NCBI RefSeq assembly: GCF_014212315.1
Contig: NZ_JACKXE010000001.1
Coordinates: 310,001-374,000 of the forward strand
Direction: 5' to 3'
DNA: 64,000 nucleotides
Source of the DNA: Nocardioides luti
GTDB taxonomy: Bacteria; Actinomycetota; Actinomycetes; Propionibacteriales; Nocardioidaceae
Made by a program: the position numbers and the translations under genes. Below, piece by piece: positions 27,198-36,887 of this stretch (positions within the stretch are counted from its first letter, which is position 1; each line of letters starts with the position of its first letter). Below the pieces are notes generated by a model. The model searched no databases and was not told where the DNA came from. It saw only the letters and a list, made by a program, of their open reading frames with translations.

Positions 27198-28240
27198 CAG
27201 GCGAGGACCTCGGCGATCCGGCGCACCTCGTCGGCGCTGCGGCAGCTGAGCAGCAGCGTCGTCACCCCGGTCGCCTCCCACGCCGCGGCCCGGTCGCGCA
27301 CCTCGGCCTCGGTGCCGATGATGTGCATGTCGTCGACCAGCTCGTCGGGGATGAGCGCGGTCGCCTCGTCCTTCTTCCCGTCGAGGTAGAGGCGCTGCAC
27401 CTCGTCGGATAGTTCGGCGTAGCCCATCCGCTCGAAGACCTGCTTGTGGAAGTTCTGCTCCTTGGCGCCCATGCCGCCCATGTAGAGCGAGACGACCGGC
27501 TTCATCGCGTCGATGACGGCGGCCTTCTCGTCGGCGTCGGCGACGACCTGCACGTGGCAGGTCGCCGCGATCTCGAAGTCGTCGCGCGTGCGGCGGGCGC
27601 CCGGGCGGGCAAAACCCTCGTCGAGCCAGGGCTGGTACATCCCCGCCGACTTCGGCGTGTAGAAGATCGGGATCCAGCCGTCGGCGATCTCGGCCGTCTG
27701 GGCGACGTTCTTGGGGCCCTCGGCCCCGAGCCAGATCGGGATGTCGGACCGCAGCGGGTGCACGATCGGCTTGAGCGGCTTGCCGAGCCCGACGGCGCCC
27801 TCACCGACGTACGGCAGCGGGTAGTGCGGCCCGTCGTTCGTGACCTTCTCCTCGCGGGCGAGGACCTGGCGGATGATGTCGACGACCTCGCGGGTCCGGG
27901 CGAGCGGCTTGCTGAACGGCTGGCCGTACCACCCCTCCACGACCTGCGGGCCGCTCACGCCCATGCCGAGGACCACCCGGCCGCCGCTGAGGTGGTCGAG
28001 GGTGAGGGCGTGCATCGCGATCGAGGTGGGGGCGCGGCCGGACATCTGGACGATCGACGTCCCCAGCCGGACCCGCGACGTCTCGCGGCCCCACCAGGCC
28101 AGCGGCGTGAAGGCGTCGGAGCCCCACGCCTCGGCGGTGAAGATCGCGTCGAAGCCCGACTCCTCGGCGGCCGCGACGAGCTCGCCGACCCCGGCGGGCG
28201 GCTGCGCGCCCCAGTACCCCAGCTGCAGTCCCAGTTTCAT
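27197..28240 (-). CDS. LLM-class F420-dependent oxidoreductase (Rv3520c-like)
   Basis: A 347-residue luciferase-like TIM-barrel enzyme expected to use coenzyme F420. Typical segments are LGLQLGYWGAQPP, FTAEAWGSDAFTPLAWW, LDHLSGGRVVLGMGVSGPQVVEGWYG near 81-106 and IPIWLGAEGPKNV near 168. Length and sequence agree with Rv3520c, a KstR-regulon gene of unknown reaction. It is divergent from the DUF35-ltp4-ltp3 genes, as in M. tuberculosis. The ATG has GAGAGGG upstream and a minus-strand TACCCT that shares TA with the KstR operator, giving a leader of about 35 nt. Confidence 0.9.
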   Translation of the reverse strand: MKLGLQLGYWGAQPPAGVGELVAAAEESGFDAIFTAEAWGSDAFTPLAWWGRETSRVRLGTSIVQMSGRAPTSIAMHALTLDHLSGGRVVLGMGVSGPQVVEGWYGQPFSKPLARTREVVDIIRQVLAREEKVTNDGPHYPLPYVGEGAVGLGKPLKPIVHPLRSDIPIWLGAEGPKNVAQTAEIADGWIPIFYTPKSAGMYQPWLDEGFARPGARRTRDDFEIAATCHVQVVADADEKAAVIDAMKPVVSLYMGGMGAKEQNFHKQVFERMGYAELSDEVQRLYLDGKKDEATALIPDELVDDMHIIGTEAEVRDRAAAWEATGVTTLLLSCRSADEVRRIAEVLA

Positions 28241-28280
28241 GTCGCCACCCTCTCAGAAGCCCCGTCGGCCGCTTGCCAGC

Positions 28281-28302
28281 AGGGTAGAACGTGTTCTACT
28301 TT
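28281..28302. promoter_or_regulatory. KstR-type operator with a -10 on each side
   Basis: TAGAACGTGTTCTA (28285-28298) is a perfect consensus operator with perfect half-sites. Its right TA starts the plus-strand -10 TACTTT (28297-28302); its left TA starts the minus-strand -10 TACCCT (28281-28286). One operator thus shares bases with both divergent promoters. Confidence 0.9.
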
Positions 28303-28308
28303 CGTGCC

Positions 28309-29310
28309 ATGTCCCGCACCCTCTCGGCCCCGGTGACGGTGGCCTTCGACTACACCCGCTCGGTCGGACCGGTCCTGGGCCGCTTCCTCGGAGGGCTCCG
28401 CGACGGCCGCTTGGTCGGGGCCCGGACCTCGGACGGCCGGGTGGTCGTGCCGCCGCCGGAGTACGACCCCGTGACGCACGCCGCCACCGACGACTTCGTC
28501 GAGGTCGCGGCCACCGGGACGGTCACGTCGTGGTCCTGGGTGCCGGAGCCGGTCAAGGGCCAGCCCCTGGACCGCCCCTTCGCCTTCGCGCTGGTCACCC
28601 TCGACGGGGCCGACGTCCCGTTGCTGCACGCGCTCGACGTCGCCTCCCCCGCCGACGTCTCGACGGGCATGCGGGTGCGGGTGCGCTGGGCCGAGGAGCG
28701 GGTCGGCGCGATCACCGACATCGCGTGCTTTGAGCCGGACGGTGGTTTCGAGACAGGCGCCAGGGCGCCTTCCTCAACCAGCGAGTCGGTGGTTGAGGAG
28801 GTTGCGCAGCAACCGTCTCGAAACCACGAACCCGTCACCACCCTCACCACCCCCGTCTCCCTCGACTACCTCTACGCCGCGTCGCCGGAGGAGTCGGCGT
28901 TCTACCGCGGCCTGCTGGAGGGCAGGATCCTCGGCCAGCGCTGCCCGGTCTGCCACAAGGTCTACGTGCCGCCGCGCAGTGCCTGCCCGGTCGACGGCGT
29001 GGCCACGACCGACGAGGTCGAGCTCGCCCACGTCGGCACGGTCACGACCTTCTGCATCGTCAACGTGCCGTTCCTCGGCCAGCGGATCACGCCGCCGTAC
29101 GTCTCGGCGTACGTCCTGCTCGACGGTGCCGACATCGCCTTCCTCCACCTGATCCTCGACGTCCCGGCCGAGGAGGTGCGGATGGGCATGCGCGTCGAGG
29201 CCGTGTGGAAGCCGCGCGACGAGTGGGGCACCACGATCGAGAACATCAGCCACTTCCGTCCGACCGGCGAGCCGGACGCGGACTTCGCGACCTACCAGCA
29301 GCACCTGTGA
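28309..29310 (+). CDS. DUF35 OB-fold protein (Rv3521-like) with in-frame repeat insertion
   Basis: A 333-residue partner of the Ltp thiolase-like proteins. It holds two OB-fold DUF35 modules: the first (about 1-145) lacks zinc-ribbon cysteines, the second (about 175-333) has CPVCHKVYVPPRSACPVD near 217. DUF35 partners present or channel acyl-CoA to Ltp aldolases and thiolases. Residues near 146-175 (FETGARAPSSTSES onward) are encoded by an inserted 86-bp palindromic element, making the protein about 30 residues longer than Rv3521 as I recall it. The ATG is 6 nt after TACTTT (leaderless). Order DUF35-ltp4-ltp3 equals Rv3521-Rv3523. Confidence 0.88.
   Translation: MSRTLSAPVTVAFDYTRSVGPVLGRFLGGLRDGRLVGARTSDGRVVVPPPEYDPVTHAATDDFVEVAATGTVTSWSWVPEPVKGQPLDRPFAFALVTLDGADVPLLHALDVASPADVSTGMRVRVRWAEERVGAITDIACFEPDGGFETGARAPSSTSESVVEEVAQQPSRNHEPVTTLTTPVSLDYLYAASPEESAFYRGLLEGRILGQRCPVCHKVYVPPRSACPVDGVATTDEVELAHVGTVTTFCIVNVPFLGQRITPPYVSAYVLLDGADIAFLHLILDVPAEEVRMGMRVEAVWKPRDEWGTTIENISHFRPTGEPDADFATYQQHL
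28742..28827. repeat. 86-bp nested palindromic element inserted in frame
   Basis: Outer arms GTGGTTTCGAGAC (28742-28754) and GTCTCGAAACCAC (28815-28827) are perfect inverted repeats. Inner arms TCCTCAACCA (28771-28780) and TGGTTGAGGA (28790-28799) are also perfect. Between outer and inner arms lie two further small hairpins, GGCGCC-type on the left and GGTTGCGCAGCAACC on the right, so the strand can fold into a branched cruciform. The first 39 bp recur exactly in fadE31. The element lies in the linker between two DUF35 modules. Confidence 0.85.
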
Positions 29311-29330
29311 TCTCGACAAGCTCGATCAAC
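29311..29330. repeat. Short TCTCGA spacer repeat before ltp4
   Basis: TCTCGACAAGCTCGATCAAC fills the 30-bp spacer after the DUF35 stop codon, followed by GGAG of ltp4. It resembles the arms of the longer spacer repeats at 9968 and 51548. Confidence 0.5.
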
Positions 29331-29340
29331 GGAGAGTGAC

Positions 29341-30393
29341 ATGAGAGACGTTGCCGTCGTCGGGTTCGCCCAGCGACAGATGAGCGAGTTCGACGGCTCC
29401 CCCACCTGCGTGGAGCTGCTCGTGCCGCTCTTCGCCGAGTGCTACGAGCAGACCGGGTGGAACCGCCACGACATCGGCTTCTGGTGCTCCGGGTCGTCGG
29501 ACTACCTCGCCGGGCGGTCGTTCTCGTTCGTCTCGGCCGTCGACGCGATCGGCGTGATCCCGCCGGTCAACGAGTCGCACGTGGAGATGGACGCCGCGTG
29601 GGCGCTCTACGAGGCCTGGCTGAAGATCCAGACGGGCGAGGTCGACACCGCGCTGGTCTACGGCTTCGGCAAGTCGTCGGCCGGCGTGCTGCGCCGGACG
29701 CTCGCGCTGCAGCTGGACCCCTACAACATGACGCCGCTGTGGCCCGACACCGTGTCCCTGGCCGGCCTGCAGGCCCGCGCCGGCATCGACGCCGCGCTCT
29801 GGGACGAGCGCGCGATGGCCGAGGTGGTCAACCGCTCGCTGACGGACGCCGAGAAGAACGAGTACGCCGTGCGCCGGGGCGGCTCGTCGGTCGATGAGCT
29901 GCTGGCCCGGCCGATGTACGCCGACCCGCTGCGCAAGCACGACTGCGCCCCGGTCACCGACGGGGCCGCGGCGATCGTGCTGGCCGCGGACGACCGGGCG
30001 CGCAGCGTCGCCGACCGGCCGGCCTGGATCACGAGCATCGCGCACTCCGTCGACCCGATCAGCATGGGAAGCCGCGACCTGACCCGCTCCCCCTCGGCGG
30101 CTGCGGCCGCCCGGTCGGCCGACTTCGACGGGCTCGAGGTCGCCGAGCTGCACGCGCCGTTCAGCCACCAGGAGCTGGTGCTGCGCAGCGAGCTCGGGCT
30201 GCCCGACGACGTACGCCTCAACCCGTCCGGCGGACCGCTCGCGGGGAACCCGATGTTCACCGGCGGGCTGATCCGGATCGGCGAGGCCGCCCGGCGGGTC
30301 TGGGACGGCAGCGCGTCCAAGGTGCTCGGCCACGCGACCAGCGGGCCGGCCCTGCAGCAGAACCTCGTGTGCGTGATGGAGGGACAGTCGTGA
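29341..30393 (+). CDS. ltp4: Thiolase-like lipid-transfer protein Ltp4
   Basis: A 350-residue protein of the SCP2-thiolase/Ltp group, matching Rv3522. Family features are VVGFAQRQMSEFDGSPTCVE, FWCSGSSDYLAGRSFSFVSA where a classical thiolase has its CoA-binding loop, and the ending region LNPSGGPLAGNPMFTGGLIRI near 294. The usual nucleophilic cysteine context is not present, so an aldolase or non-canonical cleavage with its DUF35 partner is likely. GGAGAGTGAC precedes the ATG. The stop overlaps the ltp3 GTG start (GTGA). Role: a late side-chain step in sterol catabolism, exact substrate unknown. Confidence 0.85.
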   Translation: MRDVAVVGFAQRQMSEFDGSPTCVELLVPLFAECYEQTGWNRHDIGFWCSGSSDYLAGRSFSFVSAVDAIGVIPPVNESHVEMDAAWALYEAWLKIQTGEVDTALVYGFGKSSAGVLRRTLALQLDPYNMTPLWPDTVSLAGLQARAGIDAALWDERAMAEVVNRSLTDAEKNEYAVRRGGSSVDELLARPMYADPLRKHDCAPVTDGAAAIVLAADDRARSVADRPAWITSIAHSVDPISMGSRDLTRSPSAAAAARSADFDGLEVAELHAPFSHQELVLRSELGLPDDVRLNPSGGPLAGNPMFTGGLIRIGEAARRVWDGSASKVLGHATSGPALQQNLVCVMEGQS

Positions 30394-31553
30394 GCAAGCA
30401 GCCGGCGGCCGTGGTCGGCATCGGCCAGACGCACCACCGCGCCAAGCGGGAGGACGTCTCGATGGCGGGCCTGTGCCGCGAGGCGATGGACCGGGCGCTC
30501 GAGGACGCCGGGCTGACGCTCGACGACATCGACGCGATCGTGGTCGGCAAGGCGCCCGACCTCTTCGAGGGCGTGATGATGCCGGAGCTGTTCCTGGCGG
30601 AGTCGCTCGGCGCGGCCGGCAAGCCGCTGCTCCGCGTGCACACCGCCGGCTCGGTGGGCGGCTCGACCGCGATCGTCGCGGCGTCGCTCGTCCAGGCGGG
30701 CGTGCACCGGCGGGTGCTGACCGTGGCCTTCGAGAAGCAGTCCGAGTCCAACGCGATGTGGGCGCTCTCGGTGCCGGTGCCGTTCAACATGCCCGTGCAC
30801 GCCGGCGCCGGTGGCTACTTCGCCCCGCACGTCCGCTCCTACATCCGCCGCTCGGGGGCGCCCACGCACGTGGGGGCGATCGTCGCGGCCAAGGACCGGC
30901 AGAACGCCCTGCTCAACCCCTACGCCCACCTCAAGAACCCCGACACCACCGTCGAGTCGGTGCTGGCCTCGCAGATGCTGTGGGACCCGATCCGCTACGA
31001 CGAGACCTGCCCGTCGTCCGACGGCGCCTGCGCGCTGGTGATCGCGGACGAGGACACCGCCCGCGGGGCCACCGCCCCGGCGTGGATCCACGGCACCGTG
31101 ATGCGCTCCGAGGCCACCTCGGCGGCGGAGCGCGACCAGGTCAACCCGCAGGCCGGCCGGGACGCGGCGGCGTACCTCTGGAAGCAGGCGGGCATCACGA
31201 ACCCGCTCGAGGAGATCGACGCGGCCGAGATCTACGTGCCGTTCTCGTGGTTCGAGCCGATGTGGCTGGAGAACCTCGGCTTCACCGCCGAGGGCGAGGG
31301 CTGGCGGCTCACCGAGTCCGGGGGCACGGCGCTCGACGGCGTGCTGCCCGTGAACTGCTCGGGCGGCGTGCTGTCGTCGAACCCGATCGGCGCGTCCGGG
31401 ATGCTGCGCTTCGCCGAGGCGGCCCTGCAGGTGCGCGGGCTGGCCGGCGAGCACCAGGTCGACGGGGCGCGGCGCGCCCTGGGGCACGCCTACGGCGGCG
31501 GGTCGCAGTTCTTCGCCATGTGGGTCGTCGGCGCCGAGCCGCCGACGAGCTGA
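30390..31553 (+). CDS. ltp3: Thiolase-like lipid-transfer protein Ltp3
   Basis: A 387-residue SCP2-thiolase-like protein matching Rv3523. Seen are GIGQTHHRAKREDVSM near the start, VHTAGSVGGSTAIVAASLVQAG near 86, TCPSSDGACALVIADE near 209 and VNCSGGVLSSNPIGASGMLRFAE near 324. It should pair with Ltp4 and the DUF35 protein as a steroid side-chain cleaving complex. Last gene of the KstR-controlled operon; the next gene is convergent. GTG start chosen by the stop/start overlap with ltp4. Confidence 0.86.
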   Translation: MSKQPAAVVGIGQTHHRAKREDVSMAGLCREAMDRALEDAGLTLDDIDAIVVGKAPDLFEGVMMPELFLAESLGAAGKPLLRVHTAGSVGGSTAIVAASLVQAGVHRRVLTVAFEKQSESNAMWALSVPVPFNMPVHAGAGGYFAPHVRSYIRRSGAPTHVGAIVAAKDRQNALLNPYAHLKNPDTTVESVLASQMLWDPIRYDETCPSSDGACALVIADEDTARGATAPAWIHGTVMRSEATSAAERDQVNPQAGRDAAAYLWKQAGITNPLEEIDAAEIYVPFSWFEPMWLENLGFTAEGEGWRLTESGGTALDGVLPVNCSGGVLSSNPIGASGMLRFAEAALQVRGLAGEHQVDGARRALGHAYGGGSQFFAMWVVGAEPPTS

Positions 31554-31572
31554 GCCTCGCGGGGCTCCGGCC

Positions 31573-32337
31573 TCAGTAGCCCGGGAAGACCTCGCGCAGC
31601 TGGGCGAGCGTGACGTTGCCGCTGACGTCGACGCCGGCCGGGGTGTGCTCCGGCTTCAGGCGACCGCTGAGGAGTCGGACGCCGGCCTCGAGCGGTCCCT
31701 CCAGGGTCGCGGTGGGTGCACCTGCCTCCGTCACGAGGCGTACGCCGTCGTCGACGACGACCGCGTAACCGGAGTCGCCCAGGGCCACCGTGGCCGGCTC
31801 GGCCAGCCGGTCGGGCTTGCCCACGAAGCCGAGCAGGAAGCCGATCCCGCCCGAGAAGTGCTCGGCGAGCAGCGCGGCCGAGTCCGCACGGAGCGTCGCG
31901 GCTGGGTCGATGCCGACGGTGACGTCCCAGGCGTGGGCGGCCACCTCGTTCAGTCGCATCCCGAGGGCGGTGACCAACGGCACCGGCTCGGGCAGGAAGC
32001 CCAGGTCGACCGTGCGCGTGGCGCGCTCGTCGGCGTCGTACGCCTCGAAGGTCTCGACGAGGCGGGCGTCGTGCTCGACGAAGCCGTCGGCCTGCTCGCG
32101 CGGGGACGCGGCGTCCCAGCGGTCCCAGACCTGCTGGTTGTCGGTCGGCGTGCCGGTGACGGAGCCGAGGTTGATCTCGGCGCCGCTGCCGAGGTGCGAG
32201 AGGACCTGGGCGACGGTCCACTCCGAGGCGCCGGAGGGGCCGGCGAGGGCGTCGTCGTCGAGCGTCGCGACCAGCGCGGCCAGCTCGTCGTGGTGGGCGC
32301 GGAGGGCCGCGATGCTGCGGTCGGCGAGATCGGTCAT
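31573..32337 (-). CDS. Mycothiol-type maleylpyruvate isomerase-family protein
   Basis: A 254-residue MDMPI/DinB-like protein. The N-terminal four-helix domain has SEWTVAQVLSHLGSGAEINL near 39-58 and a second histidine helix GMRLNEVAAHAWDVTVGI near 127; the C-terminal part (SGYAVVVDDGVRLV onward) is the small sterol-carrier-like MDMPI_C type. Such proteins are mostly uncharacterised and often depend on mycothiol and a metal. It converges on ltp3 and diverges from map. No link to steroid control is visible. Confidence 0.75.
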   Translation of the reverse strand: MTDLADRSIAALRAHHDELAALVATLDDDALAGPSGASEWTVAQVLSHLGSGAEINLGSVTGTPTDNQQVWDRWDAASPREQADGFVEHDARLVETFEAYDADERATRTVDLGFLPEPVPLVTALGMRLNEVAAHAWDVTVGIDPAATLRADSAALLAEHFSGGIGFLLGFVGKPDRLAEPATVALGDSGYAVVVDDGVRLVTEAGAPTATLEGPLEAGVRLLSGRLKPEHTPAGVDVSGNVTLAQLREVFPGY

Positions 32338-32402
32338 GTGACGCGCAACACCGCCGCGCCGCCGGTTCTTCCCGCGGGGGTGCCGTTCTCTAGGCTCGGG
32401 TC

Positions 32403-33170
32403 ATGATCGAGCTCCGCACCCCGACCCAGATCGAGGAGATGCGCCCCGCCGGGCGCTTCGTCGCCTCCGTCCTCACCCGGCTCGCCGAGGCTGCCGACGT
32501 GGGGGTGAACCTGCTCGAGCTCGACGCCCTGGCCCACGAGATGATCCGCGAGCGCGGCGCGGAGTCGTGCTACCTCGACTACCACCCGTCGTTCGGTGCC
32601 TCGCCGTTCGGCAAGGTGCTCTGCACGTCGGTGAACGACGCGGTCCTGCACGGGCTCCCCCACGACTACCGGCTGCGCGACGGCGACCTGCTCAGCGTCG
32701 ACTTCGCGGCCAGCGTCGACGGCTGGGTCGCCGACTCGGCGTACAGCCTGGTCGTCGGGACGCCCCGCGACGAGGACCTCGCGCTGATCGAGACCACCGA
32801 CCGCGCGCTCGCGGCCGGCATCGCGGCCGCGACCGTCGGCCACCGGATCGGCGACATCTCGCACGCGATCGCCGAGGTCGGCCGCGCGGCCGGGCTGCGG
32901 ATCAACACGCAGTTCGGCGGCCACGGCGTCGGCCGGACCATGCACGGCGACCCGCACATCCCGAACGACGGCCGCCCGGGCCGCGGCTTCCCGCTGCGCG
33001 CCGGCCTGGTGATCGCGATCGAGCCGTGGTTCCTGCACACGACCGACGAGATCTACACCGACGCCGACGGGTGGACGCTGCGCAGCGCGGACGGCTCGCG
33101 CGGCGCGCACATGGAGCACACCATCGCGATCACCGCGGACGGTCCGGTCGTGCTGACCGCCCGCGGCTGA
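32403..33170 (+). CDS. map: Type I methionine aminopeptidase
   Basis: Removes N-terminal methionine from nascent proteins. The 255 residues have all five metal ligands of the pita-bread fold: Asp100 (SVDFAASVDGW), Asp111, His174 (FGGHGVGR), Glu207 (IAIEPWF) and Glu238 (HMEHTIAI). No N-terminal SH3-type zinc extension is present. TAGGCT lies 6 nt before the ATG, so it is likely leaderless. A second map elsewhere in the genome is probable, as is usual in actinobacteria. Its place next to cyp125 looks incidental. Confidence 0.93.
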   Translation: MIELRTPTQIEEMRPAGRFVASVLTRLAEAADVGVNLLELDALAHEMIRERGAESCYLDYHPSFGASPFGKVLCTSVNDAVLHGLPHDYRLRDGDLLSVDFAASVDGWVADSAYSLVVGTPRDEDLALIETTDRALAAGIAAATVGHRIGDISHAIAEVGRAAGLRINTQFGGHGVGRTMHGDPHIPNDGRPGRGFPLRAGLVIAIEPWFLHTTDEIYTDADGWTLRSADGSRGAHMEHTIAITADGPVVLTARG

Positions 33171-33189
33171 GGTCTCGGCGTACGCCCTC

Positions 33190-34431
33190 TCAGGCGTACT
33201 TGACCTGGAGCTCCTTGAGCCCGTGGATCCACCCGTGGCGGAGCCGCTTGGGCTCGGCCAGCTTGGTGATGTCGGGCGCGTGGTCGGCGAGCGCCTCGAA
33301 GATCAGGCTCACCTCCTGGCGGGCCAGGTTGGCGCCGATGCAGTAGTGCGCGCCGTGGCCGCCGAAGGCGACGTGCGGGTTCGGCGAGCGGGTGATGTCG
33401 AAGGTGTACGGGTCGTCGAAGACGTCCTCGTCGAAGTTGGCGCTGCCGTAGAACAGCCCGACCCGCTCGCCCTGCTTGACGGTCACGCCGCCGACCTCGA
33501 CGTCGCGGAGCGCGGTGCGCTGGAAGACGTTGACGGGGGTGCCCCAGCGGATCACCTCGTCGACCATCGTGGCCGGGCGCTCCTTCTTCCACAGCTCCCA
33601 CTGGTCGGGGTTGTCGAGGAAGGCGTTCATCCCGTGCGTGATGGCGTTGCGGGTCGTCTCGTTGCCGGCGACGGTCAGCATGATGACGAAGTAGCCGAAC
33701 TCGTCGTCGTTGAGCCCGCGCCCGTCCTTGTCGGCGTGCACCAGCTTCGTGACGAGGTCGTCGCGGGGGTTCTCCTTGCGGTCGGCGGCCATCGTCATCG
33801 CGTAGCCGAGGATCTCGGCGGCGGCCACGTCCGGCTCCCCGGCGTAGTCGGGGTCCTCGTTGGCGAGCATCTGGTTGGACCAGTCGAAGAGCTTGCGGCG
33901 GTCCTCCTGGGGGACGCCGAGGAGGTCGGCGATCGCCTGGAGCGGGAGCTCGGCCGCGACCTCGTCGACGAAGTTGCCGGTGCCCCGCTGGACGGCCTCC
34001 TGGACGATCTGGGTGGCCCGCTCGCGCATGATCACGTCGAGGGCGCCGATCGCGCGGGGGGTGAACCCGCGGCTGATGATGTGTCGCGTCGAGGTGTGCT
34101 CGGGCGGGTCCTGGTTGATCAGCATCACGCGCTGCAGCTCGACCATGTCGCGCAGCATCCCCTCCTGGAAGCGGATGATCGCGCCGTTCTCCGAGGAGGA
34201 GAAGTCCTTGCTGTTCTTGGAGACCGCGGCCACGTCGGCGTGCTTCGACAGCGCGTAGTAGCCGGTGCCGGACTCGACCGACATGCCGTCGCGCGACGCC
34301 TGGGGCTGCTCGACCCAGTGGACCGGGGCGTTCTTCCGCAGCGCGAGGAACTGCTCGTGCGGGATCGCGGCCCAGTTCACGTCCGGGTCCGTGAAGTCGA
34401 AGCCTTCGGGGATGACGTCGGTCGTGGTCAC
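33190..34431 (-). CDS. cyp125: Steroid C26 monooxygenase, cytochrome P450 CYP125
   Basis: Oxidises the C26(27) methyl of cholesterol or cholestenone to the acid, the entry to side-chain degradation. The 413 residues show I-helix AGNETT (255-260), ExxR at Glu292-Arg295 and the heme loop AFGGHGAHYCIGANLA with Cys364, which is nearly the CYP125 signature. The GTG start with AAGGAG upstream is preferred to an in-frame codon about 13 residues earlier that lacks such a site. Divergent pairing with fadA5 matches Rv3545c/Rv3546. Its promoter has a perfect KstR operator sharing TA with the -10. Confidence 0.93.
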   Translation of the reverse strand: MTTTDVIPEGFDFTDPDVNWAAIPHEQFLALRKNAPVHWVEQPQASRDGMSVESGTGYYALSKHADVAAVSKNSKDFSSSENGAIIRFQEGMLRDMVELQRVMLINQDPPEHTSTRHIISRGFTPRAIGALDVIMRERATQIVQEAVQRGTGNFVDEVAAELPLQAIADLLGVPQEDRRKLFDWSNQMLANEDPDYAGEPDVAAAEILGYAMTMAADRKENPRDDLVTKLVHADKDGRGLNDDEFGYFVIMLTVAGNETTRNAITHGMNAFLDNPDQWELWKKERPATMVDEVIRWGTPVNVFQRTALRDVEVGGVTVKQGERVGLFYGSANFDEDVFDDPYTFDITRSPNPHVAFGGHGAHYCIGANLARQEVSLIFEALADHAPDITKLAEPKRLRHGWIHGLKELQVKYA

Positions 34432-34469
34432 GGGAGCTCCTTGCTGGCGGCGGTGCTGGTCGGACGGCA

Positions 34470-34487
34470 ATACTGGAACGTGTTCTA
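34470..34487 (-). promoter_or_regulatory. KstR-type operator and -10 of cyp125
   Basis: TGGAACGTGTTCTA (34474-34487) fits the consensus fully. The minus-strand -10 CAGTAT (34470-34475) overlaps it by two bases, leaving a leader of about 30-35 nt with AAGGAG. The arrangement is nearly identical before hsaA. Confidence 0.85.
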
Positions 34488-34521
34488 GTGGTGATCGTTA
34501 CATACTCCCGGAATGTTGTGA

Positions 34522-35760
<1,239 letters not shown>

Positions 35761-35771
35761 GGGCTCGGGGA

Positions 35772-35835
35772 AGTTTCACCGGGTACCCGGTGAAACTGGC
35801 GCTCCTGTCATGGAATTCCGGCCGACAAGCGCCAG
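35772..35835. repeat. Composite palindrome, left copy (order B-A)
   Basis: Part B (35772-35797) is a perfect 26-bp palindrome with half AGTTTCACCGGGT. Part A follows, a degenerate palindrome with arms CTGGCGCT (35796-35803) and AGCGCCAG (35828-35835) around a GTCATGGAATTCC-type centre. The same two parts occur in the order A-B at 36888-36955, so the two composites are inverted relative to each other around the AbiEi-like gene. Confidence 0.85.
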
Positions 35836-35936
35836 ATTCTTGACACCAGTGGCGTGGTGGAGGTCGAGCTCCGGGGGTTCTCCACAGATGTGAGGTCGGC
35901 GGCGTACCTGGTCGATCGAGCGGGGATCAGATCACC

Positions 35937-36872
35937 ATGGTCCTCGAACTCATGACGCCATCCGGGCTGCTGCTACGTCGCGATGCGATCGCGAGCGGGT
36001 ACGACGACAAGCACCTCCTGCGGCTGGTCAAGCGCGGCGACCTGATCCGGATCCGCCAAGGTGCCTACGCGAGCAGTGTCGTCTGGAAGGTGTCGGACGA
36101 GCCTGCGCGGCACGCGCTCATCAGCGAGGCAGTCCTGCTCCAGTACGACGACCACGTGGCGCTCTCGCACGACAGCGCCTGTCTCGCCCACGGCGGGCCG
36201 AACTGGGGGCTCGATCTGCGCGCCATCCACCTCACTCACTTCCAGGGCGGCGGTCGTGCCACCGCCGGACTCGTCCACCACAACGGCTCCTGCCACGTGA
36301 CCGACGTGACCAAGCTGCCCACGGGTCACTGGGTCACGAGCCCGGCGCGAACCGTCCTGGACGTGGCCACGCGACACGGAGTCGACGTAGGCGTCGTGGT
36401 GGCCGACGATTTCCTGCATCGCGGGCTCACCACCCTCGACGAGCTCCGGATGTGCCACGCCACGCGCCAGGACTGGCCTCACGGACTCGCCGTACGCCTC
36501 GTTCTCGACCTGGCGGACGGCCGATCCGAGTCCGTTGGCGAGACGTTGTGGCGCGGCTTGTGCCGGCGGATGCGCCTGCCGCGACCCGAACTGCAGTGGC
36601 ACGTCTACGACCACAACGGAGTGCTGGTCGGCCGCACCGATCTCGCCTGGCCGCACCACCGCCTGCTGGGTGAGTTCGACGGGAAGTCGAAGTACCTGCG
36701 CCTGAGACTCCAGGGCGAGACCATCGAGGAGACGGTGATGCGCGAGAAGGCGCGGGAGGACCGGCTGCGCGAGACCACAGGCTGGCAGATGATCCGCGTG
36801 GTGTGGGCCGACCTCTTCCGTCCCGAGCAGACCGCGGCCCGCATTCGGCGGCTGATGAACCGGGCGGCCTGA
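35937..36872 (+). CDS. AbiEi-type winged-helix protein with DUF559/PD-(D/E)XK nuclease-like domain
   Basis: A 311-residue two-domain protein. Residues about 5-50 (SGLLLRRDAIASGYDDKHLL, RGDLIRIRQGAY) form the AbiEi antitoxin-like winged helix, and 60-160 the AbiEi-type middle part (SPARTVLDVATRHG). The C-terminus has a Vsr/DUF559-like nuclease core: Asp235 in GRTDLAWP and Glu246-x-Asp248-x-Lys250 in GEFDGKS, then TGWQMIRVVW. No AbiEii toxin lies next to it, so it is not a classical type IV system. It is bounded by inverted composite palindromes in the gap between fadA5 and an SDR gene. Confidence 0.72.
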   Translation: MVLELMTPSGLLLRRDAIASGYDDKHLLRLVKRGDLIRIRQGAYASSVVWKVSDEPARHALISEAVLLQYDDHVALSHDSACLAHGGPNWGLDLRAIHLTHFQGGGRATAGLVHHNGSCHVTDVTKLPTGHWVTSPARTVLDVATRHGVDVGVVVADDFLHRGLTTLDELRMCHATRQDWPHGLAVRLVLDLADGRSESVGETLWRGLCRRMRLPRPELQWHVYDHNGVLVGRTDLAWPHHRLLGEFDGKSKYLRLRLQGETIEETVMREKAREDRLRETTGWQMIRVVWADLFRPEQTAARIRRLMNRAA

Positions 36873-36887
36873 CCGGCCTCCTGTCAT

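Noticed and set aside
28742..28827. Insertion sequence or transposon
   Set aside because: Only 86 bp with no transposase and no convincing target duplication; treated as a palindromic (REP/MITE-like) element.
35937..36872. Complete type IV AbiE toxin-antitoxin system
   Set aside because: No AbiEii nucleotidyltransferase toxin is adjacent, and the C-terminus looks like a PD-(D/E)XK nuclease instead.
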